Positions 44,420-52,290 of a stretch of DNA of 64,000 nucleotides are shown piece after piece. The stretch is from Ornithinimicrobium murale (GTDB lineage: Bacteria > Actinomycetota > Actinomycetes > Actinomycetales > Dermatophilaceae). The translations under genes and the position numbers were made by a program. Below the pieces are notes generated by a model. It searched no databases and was not told the origin of the DNA. It saw only the letters and a program-made list of their open reading frames with translations. Positions within the stretch are counted from its first letter, which is position 1. Each line of letters opens with the position of its first letter. The stretch spans positions 372,001 through 436,000 of the forward strand of contig NZ_QLVD01000023.1 of assembly GCF_003352835.1 (NCBI RefSeq), in the 5' to 3' direction.

Positions 44420-44538
44420 CTTTGTCGTGCGACGACTTGCGCAGATGGGGGGTGCGGGTGGACCGGGCCACCCTGTGGTGGTGAACGGGGCACCGGACCG
44501 AACTGTGGAGCAGGCCATCACGCGTTAGGGTCGTCATC

Positions 44539-44967
44539 ATGACGACCGGCAACCAGACACCCGAGCGGACCATCGGGCAACTCGTCTCCGACGTGACGAC
44601 CGATATGTCCACCATCGTCCGCAGTGAGATCGAGCTCGCCAAGACCGAGGTGACCGACGGCGTCACCAAGTTGGGCAAGGGCATCGTCTTCTTTGCCATT
44701 GCTGGTGTGTTGGCGCTCTACCTGCTCGGACTCCTGCTGTTCGCTGCCGCGTGGGGCATCGAGGCAGCAGGCCTTCCCCTGTGGGCCGGCCTGCTCATCG
44801 TGTCCGGCGTGTTGCTCCTGATCATCGGCGGGCTGGGCCTGGCTGGCTACCTGCAGGTGAACAAGGCACAGCCCAAGCCGGTGAAGGCCATCAACAACGC
44901 GCAGCAGACCGTCGACGCGCTCAAGTCGAGCGTGCAGCCCGCCGACAAGGGCTCCTCAGCGGCCTGA
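44539..44967 (+). CDS. Phage holin family protein (DUF1469/Phage_holin_3_6)
   Basis: This 142-residue protein has an N-terminal amphipathic helix (DMSTIVRSEIELAKTEVTDG) and two adjacent membrane helices (VFFAIAGVLALYLLGLLLFA and LWAGLLIVSGVLLLIIGGLG). A Lys/Gln-rich cytoplasmic tail follows. Despite the name, this family is a chromosomal actinobacterial membrane protein without known lysis function. ATG 44539 lies after a spacer with a clear hairpin. Confidence 0.85.
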   Translation: MTTGNQTPERTIGQLVSDVTTDMSTIVRSEIELAKTEVTDGVTKLGKGIVFFAIAGVLALYLLGLLLFAAAWGIEAAGLPLWAGLLIVSGVLLLIIGGLGLAGYLQVNKAQPKPVKAINNAQQTVDALKSSVQPADKGSSAA

Positions 44968-45286
44968 CCGGCCCGCGGGCGCCGACCGCGACTGGTCGGG
45001 ACGTCCTGCGACCTGACTTCCTGCCCACGCCCGGGTGCCTCCGGGCCGGGTGTTCCGCCCCCGCACGCCAACCGGGATGGGCCGGGTGTTCTGCCCCCCC
45101 CCGCACGTCAACCGGGATGGGCCGGGTGTTCCGCTCCGCACACCAACCGGAATCGTCGGTCTCCGCTCCGGACGGCACCTCGCTGACCTGCGGGTTCGCC
45201 AGGAGGCTCCTGACGATTCCGGTCGCCGTGCGGCCTGCAGCGGCTCCCGGGGGCATCGCGTCACCGGCGCCAACAGTTCACGCCGG
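44968..45286. other. Gene-free spacer with tandem repeat
   Basis: No convincing gene lies between the holin-like gene and the convergent Nudix gene. It contains the three-copy GCCGGGTGTT repeat at 45045-45155. In mycobacteria a MarP-type serine protease gene lies at this place next to the Nudix gene; it is absent here. Confidence 0.6.
45045..45155. repeat. Tandem repeat, three copies of a 36-40-bp unit
   Basis: Each copy begins GCCGGGTGTT and the first two end CAACCGGGATGG (45045-45080, 45081-45120; a third, shorter copy from 45121). Copies differ in the length of an internal C tract, which suggests slippage. Non-coding. Confidence 0.75.
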
Positions 45287-46030
45287 CTAGCGCACGCCCC
45301 GTGCAGGCCGCGTCGATCCGTAGGGCGGCGGGAGCGGCCGCACATCGGAGGTGTCCCACGGGAGCTCCCAACCGGCCACGTGGAGGATGTCGGAGAGGAC
45401 CATCGCCGTGAAGCCCCACACCAACAGCCCCTGCGCGTCGAAGGCAGGCCCGACCCACCCGTTCGGTGTCTCGACCCGGAACCGGTTGCCGGGGTCGACC
45501 AGGTCGGCGATCGGCACCTGCAGCACGCTCGCGACCTCGGCCGGCTCCCGCGCCCAGATCCGACTCGGGTGCGGCCACCAGCCCAGGACCGGGGAGACAT
45601 CGTGCGAGCTGACGGACAGGTTGAGGGCAGGCAGCACGCCGGCGATCTCCACGGTCCCCGGCTCGACGCCCACCTCCTCATGGGTCTCGCGCAGGGCGGT
45701 GGCGGCGAGGTCGCGATCAGTGGGCTCGGCACGGCCACCCGGGAAGGACACCTGGCCCGGGTGTGAGCGCAGCGTGTGCGCTCGCTCGGTGAGCACGATC
45801 GAGACGTCCTGCAACACCAGCGGATCCGGCCCATCGGCTGACAGCGACGTCTTTCCGGCTGCGGCTGGACTCCCGGGGGTGGCCGAGTCGGTGGGCGAGA
45901 ACAGCAGCAGCACGGCCGACTGCCGGTGGCCCGGCTGACCGGTGGGTGGCAGCTCCCGCTGCCAGGGTCGCACGCGTGTCGGGTTGCTGGCCCGCTCAAC
46001 CAACCCGCTGAGCCAGGCTGGCACCGTCAC
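45287..46030 (-). CDS. Nudix hydrolase, CoA pyrophosphatase type
   Basis: This 247-residue protein has an intact Nudix box: [20 protein letters not shown] followed by EEVGV. The CoA pyrophosphatase (NudL) motif region [20 protein letters not shown] directly precedes it. It would cleave CoA or oxidised CoA to phosphopantetheine and 3',5'-ADP. The first codon overlaps the nth stop (ATGA), so the two are translationally coupled, as in other actinobacteria. Confidence 0.9.
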   Translation of the reverse strand: MTVPAWLSGLVERASNPTRVRPWQRELPPTGQPGHRQSAVLLLFSPTDSATPGSPAAAGKTSLSADGPDPLVLQDVSIVLTERAHTLRSHPGQVSFPGGRAEPTDRDLAATALRETHEEVGVEPGTVEIAGVLPALNLSVSSHDVSPVLGWWPHPSRIWAREPAEVASVLQVPIADLVDPGNRFRVETPNGWVGPAFDAQGLLVWGFTAMVLSDILHVAGWELPWDTSDVRPLPPPYGSTRPARGVR

Positions 46031-46779
46031 CGCGGCGGTGCCGTGCGGACCAGCGCAGCGGCCTTGTCCGGATCGGTCTCCCCGACGCCGTAGGACGGGC
46101 AGAGCCGCGCGACCGGGCAGGCCCCGCAGGCAGGCTTCTTGGCGTGGCAGGTGCGCCGTCCGTGGAAGACGAGGACGTGCGAGAGCTGGGTCCAGTCCTT
46201 GCGCTGGATGATGGCGCCCACGGCGTGCTCGACCTTGACCGGATCCTCCTCCGCCGTCCAGCCGAACCGACGGGCCAGTCGTCCGAAGTGCGTGTCCACG
46301 GTGATGCCCGGCACACCGAACGCGTTGCCCAGCACCACGTTGGCGGTCTTGCGGCCCACGCCCGGGAGCTTGACCAGGTCGACCATCCGCCCCGGCACCT
46401 CACCGTCGTGCTGCTCGACCAACGCCACGCCCAGCTTGAGCAGCGAGTTGGTCTTGGCCCGGAAGAACCCGGTCGAGGCGATGATCGTCTCGACGTCGGT
46501 CCGGTCGGCACCGGCCAGGGCGTGCGCGTCGGGATAACGGCGGAACAGCTCGGGAGTGACCAGGTTGACGCGCACGTCGGTCGTCTGAGCCGACAGGATC
46601 GTGGCGACGAGCAGCTCGAACGGGTTGGTGAAATCCAGCTCGCAGTGCGCATCGGGATAGCGCTCCGCGAGCAGACGAAACATCCGGCGCGCCCTCCGGG
46701 TCAGCGCCAGCGACGTCTCTCCGGTGGGTGTCTCGAGCGTCTGGGTCACGCCTCCAACCATAGACATCGACACGGACAC
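46027..46779 (-). CDS. nth: Endonuclease III
   Basis: This 250-residue DNA glycosylase/AP lyase removes oxidised pyrimidines. The helix-hairpin-helix [15 protein letters not shown] contains the catalytic Lys, the catalytic Asp is in [13 protein letters not shown], and a C-terminal 4Fe-4S loop has four Cys ([17 protein letters not shown]). The exact start is uncertain: GTG 46779, ATG 46767 and ATG 46761 are all in frame and none has a good ribosome-binding site. It is divergent from the Crp-family gene, 29 bp away, and begins the nth-Nudix unit. Confidence 0.94.
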   Translation of the reverse strand: MSVSMSMVGGVTQTLETPTGETSLALTRRARRMFRLLAERYPDAHCELDFTNPFELLVATILSAQTTDVRVNLVTPELFRRYPDAHALAGADRTDVETIIASTGFFRAKTNSLLKLGVALVEQHDGEVPGRMVDLVKLPGVGRKTANVVLGNAFGVPGITVDTHFGRLARRFGWTAEEDPVKVEHAVGAIIQRKDWTQLSHVLVFHGRRTCHAKKPACGACPVARLCPSYGVGETDPDKAAALVRTAPPR

Positions 46780-46808
46780 TCGACACGACGTGGGGCCTTA
46801 GTGGCAGG

Positions 46809-47495
46809 ATGACCACCGTGGACCGTCAAGTCGTGAAGAAAACCCCGCTGTTTGCGGCCCTGGACGACGAGACCGCGATGCGGCTCGCCGACTCGATGAC
46901 GCCCCTGCGCCTGGCGCGCGGAGAGTCCGTCTTCGAGGAGGGGGACCAGGGCGACTCGCTGTATGTCATCGTGACCGGCAAGATGAAGCTGGCGCGCACC
47001 AGCGGGGACGGCCGGGAGAGCCTGCTGTCTGTGCTGGGACCCGGCGAGATGTTCGGGGAGCTGAGCCTGTTCGACCCCGGCCCACGCCTGACCAGTGCCC
47101 GCACCGTCGCCGAGGCGGAGCTCATCTCTCTGGGCAACGCCGACCTGCGCGCCTTCCTGGACGGCCACCCCGAGGTCGCGATGATGATGCTGGCCGGACT
47201 GGCCCGACGGCTCCGGCGCACCAACGAGGACATGTCCGACCTGGTCTTCACCGACGTGCCCGGCCGTGTCGCCAAGGCCCTGCTGGACCTCTCGGTCCGC
47301 TTCGGCAAGCGCACCGATGCCGGCGTCAAGGTCGCCCACGACCTCACTCAGGAAGAGCTGGCCCAGCTGGTCGGTGCCTCCCGCGAGACCGTCAACAAGG
47401 CCCTGGCCGACTTCGCCACCCGCGGGTGGCTGGTGCTGGGGGCCAAGTCGGTGACCCTGCTCGACCTCGAGCGGCTGCGGCGCCGCTCCCGCTGA
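46809..47495 (+). CDS. Crp/Fnr family transcriptional regulator (GlxR/Crp type)
   Basis: This 228-residue regulator is closely similar to mycobacterial CRP (Rv3676) and corynebacterial GlxR. The cyclic-nucleotide domain contains GDSLYVIVTGKMKLAR and the phosphate-binding cassette MFGELSLFDPGPRLTSA, with Glu and Arg placed for cAMP. A long dimer helix (LARRLRRTNEDMSDLVFTDV) leads to the HTH DLTQEELAQLVGASRETVNK. It is probably a global cAMP-responsive regulator of carbon metabolism. A candidate site of its TGTGA-N6-TCACA type lies at 28880. It lies between divergent nth and convergent MBL genes, as in Mycobacterium. Confidence 0.93.
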   Translation: MTTVDRQVVKKTPLFAALDDETAMRLADSMTPLRLARGESVFEEGDQGDSLYVIVTGKMKLARTSGDGRESLLSVLGPGEMFGELSLFDPGPRLTSARTVAEAELISLGNADLRAFLDGHPEVAMMMLAGLARRLRRTNEDMSDLVFTDVPGRVAKALLDLSVRFGKRTDAGVKVAHDLTQEELAQLVGASRETVNKALADFATRGWLVLGAKSVTLLDLERLRRRSR

Positions 47496-47564
47496 CGCGC
47501 GGAGCATCGACCCGCCCACGCCGACGAGCCGGCGAGCGCCTACGACGGCCGGCCGGCCCGCTGG

Positions 47565-48365
47565 CTACCGACCAGCGTCCAGGTAGTCCAGCTGAGCCAG
47601 CACGCTCTGCCGGGCGGCAGGCCAGACGTTGCCCGGCACCTCGGCATACACCTCGGCCACGACCCGGTCCGCCAGCTCCGCGCGGGGCAGCTCCTCCTGG
47701 CCCACGACCGCGTCGCGGACCTGAGCCAGGCGCTCCTGGCGATGGTCGGCATACTGCTGCACGACCGCGGCCGCGTCGGTCAGCACGGGGCCATGGCCCG
47801 GGGCCAGGGTGGTGACTCCGGCTGAGGCCAGGTCACCGATCGTGTCCAGGGTGTCCAGGTATGCCGACAGCTGGCCGTCCGGATGCGCCACCACGGTCGT
47901 GCCCCGGCCGAGAATCGTGTCACCGGTGAACAGGATCCCGTCACCCTCGAGCAGGAAACAGACCGAGGCCATGGTGTGCCCCGGCGTCAGCACCGTCCGC
48001 AGTCTCACGCCACCGACCTCGAACACCTCGCCGTCGGCGACGGGTTCTGCGCCGGGGATGTTGCCCCGCAACGGCGCACCCGTGAGCTCACCGAAGCGCT
48101 CGAGGGACTCTGCGTGATCCCAGTGCTCGTGGGTGAACAGCACCACCCCGACCCGTGCACCCCGCGCGGCGACGTCGGCCAGCACCCGCTGCAGATGGTC
48201 CTCGTCCAGGGGGCCCGGGTCGATGACGACAGCCTCGTCGGCCCCCGGGGCGGAGAGGATCCAGGTGTTGGTGCCCTCCAGCGTCATCGGGCTGGGGTTG
48301 GGGCACAGGGTGCAGGTCACGCGTTCGTTGAGCGGGCCACCTGTCCACGGCGTCATGTCGGGCAC
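47565..48365 (-). CDS. MBL-fold metallo-hydrolase (Rv3677c type)
   Basis: This 266-residue protein of the glyoxalase II/LACTB2-like branch has the metal motif THEHWDHAE, then LTPGHTMASVCF, FTGDTILGRGT and APGHGPV. The C-terminal winged-helix-like part is typical of LACTB2, an endoribonuclease; this activity is not established here. GTG 48365 and ATG 48356 both have a GAGG upstream. It follows the Nudix/RidA group on the same strand, separated by a 90-bp spacer with a tandem repeat. Confidence 0.88.
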   Translation of the reverse strand: MPDMTPWTGGPLNERVTCTLCPNPSPMTLEGTNTWILSAPGADEAVVIDPGPLDEDHLQRVLADVAARGARVGVVLFTHEHWDHAESLERFGELTGAPLRGNIPGAEPVADGEVFEVGGVRLRTVLTPGHTMASVCFLLEGDGILFTGDTILGRGTTVVAHPDGQLSAYLDTLDTIGDLASAGVTTLAPGHGPVLTDAAAVVQQYADHRQERLAQVRDAVVGQEELPRAELADRVVAEVYAEVPGNVWPAARQSVLAQLDYLDAGR

Positions 48366-48375
48366 CTCGTCCTCG

Positions 48376-48443
48376 TCTCGGTCGGTGTCGGGTCTCGGTC
48401 TGCGTCGGGTCTCGGTCGGTGTCAGGTCTCGGTCTGCGTCAGC
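48376..48443. repeat. Two-copy 34-bp tandem repeat
   Basis: TCTCGGTCGGTGTC begins each copy (48376 and 48410). The internal part repeats GTCTCGGTCTGCGTC. It fills the spacer between the MBL gene start and the Nudix gene end and would be transcribed with them. Confidence 0.65.
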
Positions 48444-48455
48444 GCGTGGCGGGTC

Positions 48456-49325
48456 TCAGGACGTGGCGGCGGGTGGCAGCCCGTGGCCGTGCTCGTCAAC
48501 CGGTGCCCGCATCCAGATGGCGTCGCTGTGCTCCGCCGGCCAGGGCATCACGGTCCACACGTCGGTCGCGGCGGTCAGGGCATCGTCCAGGCTGTCAGCG
48601 CTCGCCAGCTGCTCGAGCATCACCCGGGTGGGTGGCAGCAGTCGGTGCTCGCCGGCGTCGTGCTCGGCCAGCAGCTGCTCCGGGGCGGCCCACTGCACGA
48701 CCACCGCCTCGGAGTTCCGGTCGTCGGCGATCTGCCCCTCCGGCAACCGGGCGACGAAGAACCGGGTGTCATAGCGCTTCGGCTCGCACTCCGGCGTGAT
48801 CCAGTGGGCGCGCAGCGCCAGCAGGTCGGTGCGGAGCACCAACTGGCGTCGGATCAGGAGCTCGGCGAACGACTGTTCCCTGGAGAGGAGGGCATCGCGC
48901 TCATCGTCCCAGGCAGGGTCGGTCAGGTCCGCGACCACGGAGCGGGCGTCCGGGCCGGCAAGCAGCACCCCGCACTCCTCAAAGACCTCGCGGGCCGCGG
49001 CGATGACCAGCTCGCGGGCCTGCTCGACGGCAGTGTCGAGCCGGGTGGCCCAGTCGTGCGGGCTCGGCCCCGCCCACGGCACGCTGGGGTCAGCGTCGCG
49101 GACGTCGACCCCACCGCCGGGAAAGGCCAGCATGTTGGGCGCAAAAGCCATCGTGGCTGCCCGTTTGAGGACGAAGACCTCGGGGCCGCTCCCGCCGGGA
49201 CGCAGCAGCATCACCGTGGCCGACGGCTTGGCAGTCACGGGCTCGCCGACCGTGCCGCCGGCGTCCAGCCAGTTCCGTGCGTGGCCCCGGAGCGGGCCGG
49301 GCATCGGGAAGTCCCGAAAGGTCAC
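48456..49325 (-). CDS. Nudix hydrolase family protein (NUDT19-like)
   Basis: This 289-residue protein has a Nudix fold whose box is split by an insertion. AFPGGGVDVRD is followed about 30 residues later by AAAREVFEECGVLL, the REUxEExGU half. This split is typical of NUDT7/NUDT19-type proteins that hydrolyse CoA derivatives. The C-terminal part contains the family motif HWITPECEPKRYDTRFFVA. GTG 49325 starts three bases after the RidA stop, so it is in one operon with DUF4177 and RidA. Confidence 0.85.
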   Translation of the reverse strand: MTFRDFPMPGPLRGHARNWLDAGGTVGEPVTAKPSATVMLLRPGGSGPEVFVLKRAATMAFAPNMLAFPGGGVDVRDADPSVPWAGPSPHDWATRLDTAVEQARELVIAAAREVFEECGVLLAGPDARSVVADLTDPAWDDERDALLSREQSFAELLIRRQLVLRTDLLALRAHWITPECEPKRYDTRFFVARLPEGQIADDRNSEAVVVQWAAPEQLLAEHDAGEHRLLPPTRVMLEQLASADSLDDALTAATDVWTVMPWPAEHSDAIWMRAPVDEHGHGLPPAATS

Positions 49326-49328
49326 AGC

Positions 49329-49802
49329 TCAGGCCGAGACGGCAACTGTGATCTCCACCTCGACGGGGGTGTCCAGCGGGAGCACGGCCACGCCCACGGC
49401 GGACCGGGCGTGGATGCCGGCGTCTCCGAAGGCCTCGCCGAGCAGCTCGCTGGCACCGTTGATGACGCCGGGCTGACCGGTGAAGGACGGGTCACTGGCC
49501 ACGAAGCCGACGACCTTGACGACGCGGGTCACCTTGTCCAGGTCACCGACGAGCGACTTGACCGCTGCGATCGCGTTGAGGGCGCAGATCCCGGCGAGCC
49601 GCTTGGCCTCCTCGGGGTCCACCAGACCCGCACCCTCACCGACCTTGCCGGCTCCGGCGAGCTTCCCGTCCACCATCGGCAGCTGCCCAGAGGTGAAGAC
49701 AAGCTCGCCCTGCTGAACGGCTGGCACGTAGGCGGCGACCGGCGGCACGACCTCGGGCACGGTGTGCCCCAGGGCGGACAGGCGCTCCTCGACCGCGCTC
49801 AC
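49329..49802 (-). CDS. RidA family protein
   Basis: This 157-residue protein is related to enamine/imine deaminases that detoxify reactive 2-aminoacrylate. It has QQGELVFTSGQLPMVDG, ICALNAIAAVKS, VTRVVKVVGFVASDPSFTGQ, and the closing ARSAVGVAVLPLDTPVEVEI. In strict RidA the catalytic Arg sits in this last segment (ARSAV). GTG 49802 overlaps the DUF4177 stop (GTGA) and has GGGAGAAGCC upstream. It is the equivalent of Rv3678c. Confidence 0.88.
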   Translation of the reverse strand: MSAVEERLSALGHTVPEVVPPVAAYVPAVQQGELVFTSGQLPMVDGKLAGAGKVGEGAGLVDPEEAKRLAGICALNAIAAVKSLVGDLDKVTRVVKVVGFVASDPSFTGQPGVINGASELLGEAFGDAGIHARSAVGVAVLPLDTPVEVEITVAVSA

Positions 49803-49954
49803 GGCTTCTCCCGCTTGAGGTAGGCGACCAGATTGGTGCCGTCGGGTCCGGGGACGACCTGGACCAGTTCCCAGCCGTCCTCCCCCCACTGGTCGAGGAT
49901 CTGCTTGGTGGCGTGCACGATGAGCGGCACGGTTGCGTATTCCCAGTTGGCCAT
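49799..49954 (-). CDS. DUF4177 family small protein, 51 residues
   Basis: This is a very short gene: ATG 49954 to TGA 49801-49799. The protein begins MANWEYATVPLIVHATKQIL, continues with the DUF4177 core DQWGEDGWELVQVVPGPDG, and ends LVAYLKREKP. WGEDGWELV is diagnostic of the family. The function is unknown. The stop overlaps the RidA start in GTGA, so the two are translationally coupled; the pairing is also found in other actinobacteria. Confidence 0.88.
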   Translation of the reverse strand: MANWEYATVPLIVHATKQILDQWGEDGWELVQVVPGPDGTNLVAYLKREKP

Positions 49955-50016
49955 GGCCCGACTCTAGCGACCGCACCCGGGCCAGTGGTATGCCGTGGGT
50001 CACCTCTGCGATCAGC

Positions 50017-50176
50017 TCACCGTGCGCCCGGTCGGGTTGTGGGACGCCTCACGGTGCGCCCGGTTGGGTTGTGGGACGCCTCACGGTGCGCTCGGTCGGG
50101 TTGTGGGACGCCTCACGGTGCGCTCGGTCGGGTTGTGGGACGCCTCACCGCGCGCTCGGTCGGGTGGGGGGCGAGG
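50017..50176. repeat. Minisatellite: four near-perfect 32-bp repeats plus a diverged fifth
   Basis: Copies start at 50017, 50049, 50081 and 50113 and share the unit TCACGGTGCGCTCGGTCGGG followed by TTGTGGGACGCC. The fifth from 50145 is degenerate and runs up to the stop of the oxidoreductase gene. Copies 3 and 4 are identical, so the array is probably recent and variable in length. Non-coding, between DUF4177 and the downstream end of the oxidoreductase. Confidence 0.85.
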
Positions 50177-50177
50177 G

Positions 50178-51458
50178 TCAGCGGGTGGGGGTCAGGGGGC
50201 GCAGGGCGTCGGGGGCGCGGCCAGTGACCATCTGCTCGGCGAGCAGCCGGGCCGTGGCCGGTCCCTGGCACATGCCCCACATCCCATGGCCGCCGTGCAC
50301 CCAGACGCCCGGTGCGCGGGTCGGCCCCACCAGCGGGAGGCCGTCGACGGTGACCGGGCGGGCGCCGACCCACTCGTCCTGCCGGTCGTGCAGGTCCAGC
50401 CCCTGCACCAGCGGGGCGGCGTTGGCGACGATCGACTCGATGCGCTGCGGATACAGCGGCGCGTCGGTCGGCTGGAACTCCATCGTGCCGCCCATCCGGA
50501 TCTGGCCGGTGTCGCCCAGCGGGGTGCAGACGATCCGCTCGTAGGGGAAGTAGATCGGGTTGGTCACCTGGCGGCCATCGGTCGGCTGCGCGACCGAGAA
50601 GGAGTAGCCGCGGCCGGCCCGGAGGGTCGTGCGCACGCCGTACTGCCGGGCGAGCGTGGGCAGCCAGGCGCCAGTGGCCAGCACCACGGCGTCTCCGCGC
50701 ACCGGCGGTGCGCCCACCAGGTCGACCGAGATCCCGCCGGGCCCGTGCCGGAGGCCACGCACATCGGCGCCCTCCCGCACCTCACCCCCGCGGGAGCGGA
50801 CCGCGTCGGCCAGCCCAGCGACATACGCCCCCGGGTTCATGAACCGCTGACCGTCGATGCGGATGGCGCGGCGCACGTTGTCGGAGACGACGGGCGCCAG
50901 CTCCGCGAGCTGGGAGAGGGGCACGTCGCCGGCCTCCAGCTCCAGGCCCGCCTCGCGGATCTGGTCGAACTCGTGCAGCAGGCCGTCGGCGTGCTCGCCC
51001 TCCTGGAAGGCCGCCAGGATCGGGCCGCTGCGCAGCGCAGCGTGCATCCCGGGGTCGGCCTCCAGCTCGTCATAGGCATCCAGCGCGGCGATGTTGAGGG
51101 GCGCCAGGGCCGCCATCGTGCGGCGCCAGGTCGCCCCCGTGCAGCGGGCCGCGAAGCGCAGCAGGAAGCTCCACAGCGGCGGATCGAGACTGATCGGCAC
51201 GTGCAGCGGCGCGGACGGGTCGAGCACCGCCTTCATGCCATACCTCAGGACCGCGGGCTCGGCCAGCGGGATCGCCATCGCGGGCGTGATCCACCCCGCG
51301 TTGCCCCAGGATGCGCCGGCTGCGACGGCCGACCGTTCCAGGACGGTGACACGCACCCCCCGCTGCTGGAGGAACCAGGCGGTGGACAGGCCCACCATGC
51401 CTGCTCCGACGACGATCACGTGCTCTGGGGCGCTCTTGGTCTGCGGCGACGTTGCCAT
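50178..51458 (-). CDS. FAD-dependent amine/D-amino acid oxidoreductase (DadA-like)
   Basis: This 426-residue flavoprotein of the DAO family has the N-terminal Rossmann motif VIVVGAGMVGLSTAWFLQQR, ASWGNAGWITP as the second FAD contact, GDAVVLATGAWLP, and the C-terminal GVWVHGGHGMWGM. DadA-type enzymes oxidise D-amino acids and feed electrons to quinones; substrates cannot be told. ATG 51458 is chosen; no clear ribosome-binding site is seen. Its end abuts the 32-bp minisatellite, and it is divergent from the hydrolase at 51517 with only 58 bp between. Confidence 0.87.
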   Translation of the reverse strand: MATSPQTKSAPEHVIVVGAGMVGLSTAWFLQQRGVRVTVLERSAVAAGASWGNAGWITPAMAIPLAEPAVLRYGMKAVLDPSAPLHVPISLDPPLWSFLLRFAARCTGATWRRTMAALAPLNIAALDAYDELEADPGMHAALRSGPILAAFQEGEHADGLLHEFDQIREAGLELEAGDVPLSQLAELAPVVSDNVRRAIRIDGQRFMNPGAYVAGLADAVRSRGGEVREGADVRGLRHGPGGISVDLVGAPPVRGDAVVLATGAWLPTLARQYGVRTTLRAGRGYSFSVAQPTDGRQVTNPIYFPYERIVCTPLGDTGQIRMGGTMEFQPTDAPLYPQRIESIVANAAPLVQGLDLHDRQDEWVGARPVTVDGLPLVGPTRAPGVWVHGGHGMWGMCQGPATARLLAEQMVTGRAPDALRPLTPTR

Positions 51459-51516
51459 GCTCGGACCGTACCAATGGCCGGCACTCCCCCGACGAGTGGG
51501 CTCCGACTGGTTCACA

Positions 51517-52290
51517 ATGGTGCCCGTGTCCCGTGATGTCCTGACCCGCTCCGCCCGCGAACCGGACCGCACCATGACGTTCGGCCCCGGCCAGACCCAG
51601 CTGTATGACGTGTGGCTGGCGCCCGCTGCGAGCGTCACCGTGGTCCTGGTGCACGGCGGTTTCTGGCGGGCCGAGTGGGACCGCACCCACCTGCGCCCGC
51701 TGGCGACGGCGCTGGCCGACGCGGGGTTCGCGGTGGCGCTGCCGGAGTACCGCCGGACCGGGATGCCCGGCGGCACCTGGCCCGGTCCGGGGCAGGACCT
51801 GACCGCGGCCCTGGCGATGGTCCGCGCGGACGAGGGCCTGCCGGAGCCGACCCTGTTGGTCGGTCACTCCGCGGGTGGGCACCTCGCCGTGTGGTTGCTA
51901 CATAGGCCGGAGGCGGCTGGGCTGCTGGGGGCGGTGAGCCTGGCCGGCTGCCTGGACCTGCGGATGGTGGGACGTCTCGGGCTCGACGACGGCGCTGCCG
52001 ATGCCCTGATGGGCGGGACCGACTGGCAGCAGCAGCCCTTCCTCGGCTCCGACCCGATCGACCTCGGCCCGACCCCGACCCCGGTGGCCCTGCTGCACGG
52101 CCGGGCCGACCAGCAGGTGCCACTGGCTCTGTCGGAGTCGTGGATGGCCACGTGCGGGACTCCCGGACGCGATGTGCTGACCGTGCTCGACGACAGCGAC
52201 CACTTCGACCTGATCGACCCGGAGTCCGCGGCCTGGCCGGCCCTGCTCACGGAGATCATCCGGCTCACCGGGTCGGGCAGGACCGCGTGA
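51517..52290 (+). CDS. Alpha/beta hydrolase
   Basis: This protein of about 257 residues has oxyanion motif VVLVHGGFWRAEWDRTHL, nucleophile elbow GHSAGGHLAVW (Ser in GHSAG), the acid in LHGRADQQVP and a late His in DDSDHFDLIDP, so the triad is complete. The type is a small carboxylesterase/BD-FAE-like hydrolase. ATG 51517 is chosen; GTG 51526 is an alternative, and the transcript may be nearly leaderless. The stop overlaps the start of the following ATPase (GTGA). Confidence 0.85.
   Translation: MVPVSRDVLTRSAREPDRTMTFGPGQTQLYDVWLAPAASVTVVLVHGGFWRAEWDRTHLRPLATALADAGFAVALPEYRRTGMPGGTWPGPGQDLTAALAMVRADEGLPEPTLLVGHSAGGHLAVWLLHRPEAAGLLGAVSLAGCLDLRMVGRLGLDDGAADALMGGTDWQQQPFLGSDPIDLGPTPTPVALLHGRADQQVPLALSESWMATCGTPGRDVLTVLDDSDHFDLIDPESAAWPALLTEIIRLTGSGRTA

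Larger units (their letters stand above)
44184..44538. other. Gene-free spacer of 355 bp after acs
   Basis: No convincing coding sequence lies on either strand. It holds two strong hairpins (44197-44241 and 44376-44419) with about 130 bases of unexplained sequence between them, then the upstream region of the holin-like gene. Confidence 0.6.

Noticed and set aside
44218-44484. ORF between the two hairpins after acs
   Set aside because: It starts inside the acs terminator loop and runs through the second hairpin; Arg/Cys-rich composition typical of random GC-rich sequence.
44539-44967. Prophage lysis gene
   Set aside because: The holin-named family (DUF1469) is a common chromosomal actinobacterial membrane protein; there is no phage gene nearby.
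50017-50176. CRISPR-like array
   Set aside because: Units are directly adjacent 32-bp tandem copies with no unique spacers, and there are no cas genes. It is a minisatellite. The same holds for the arrays at 45045 and 48376.
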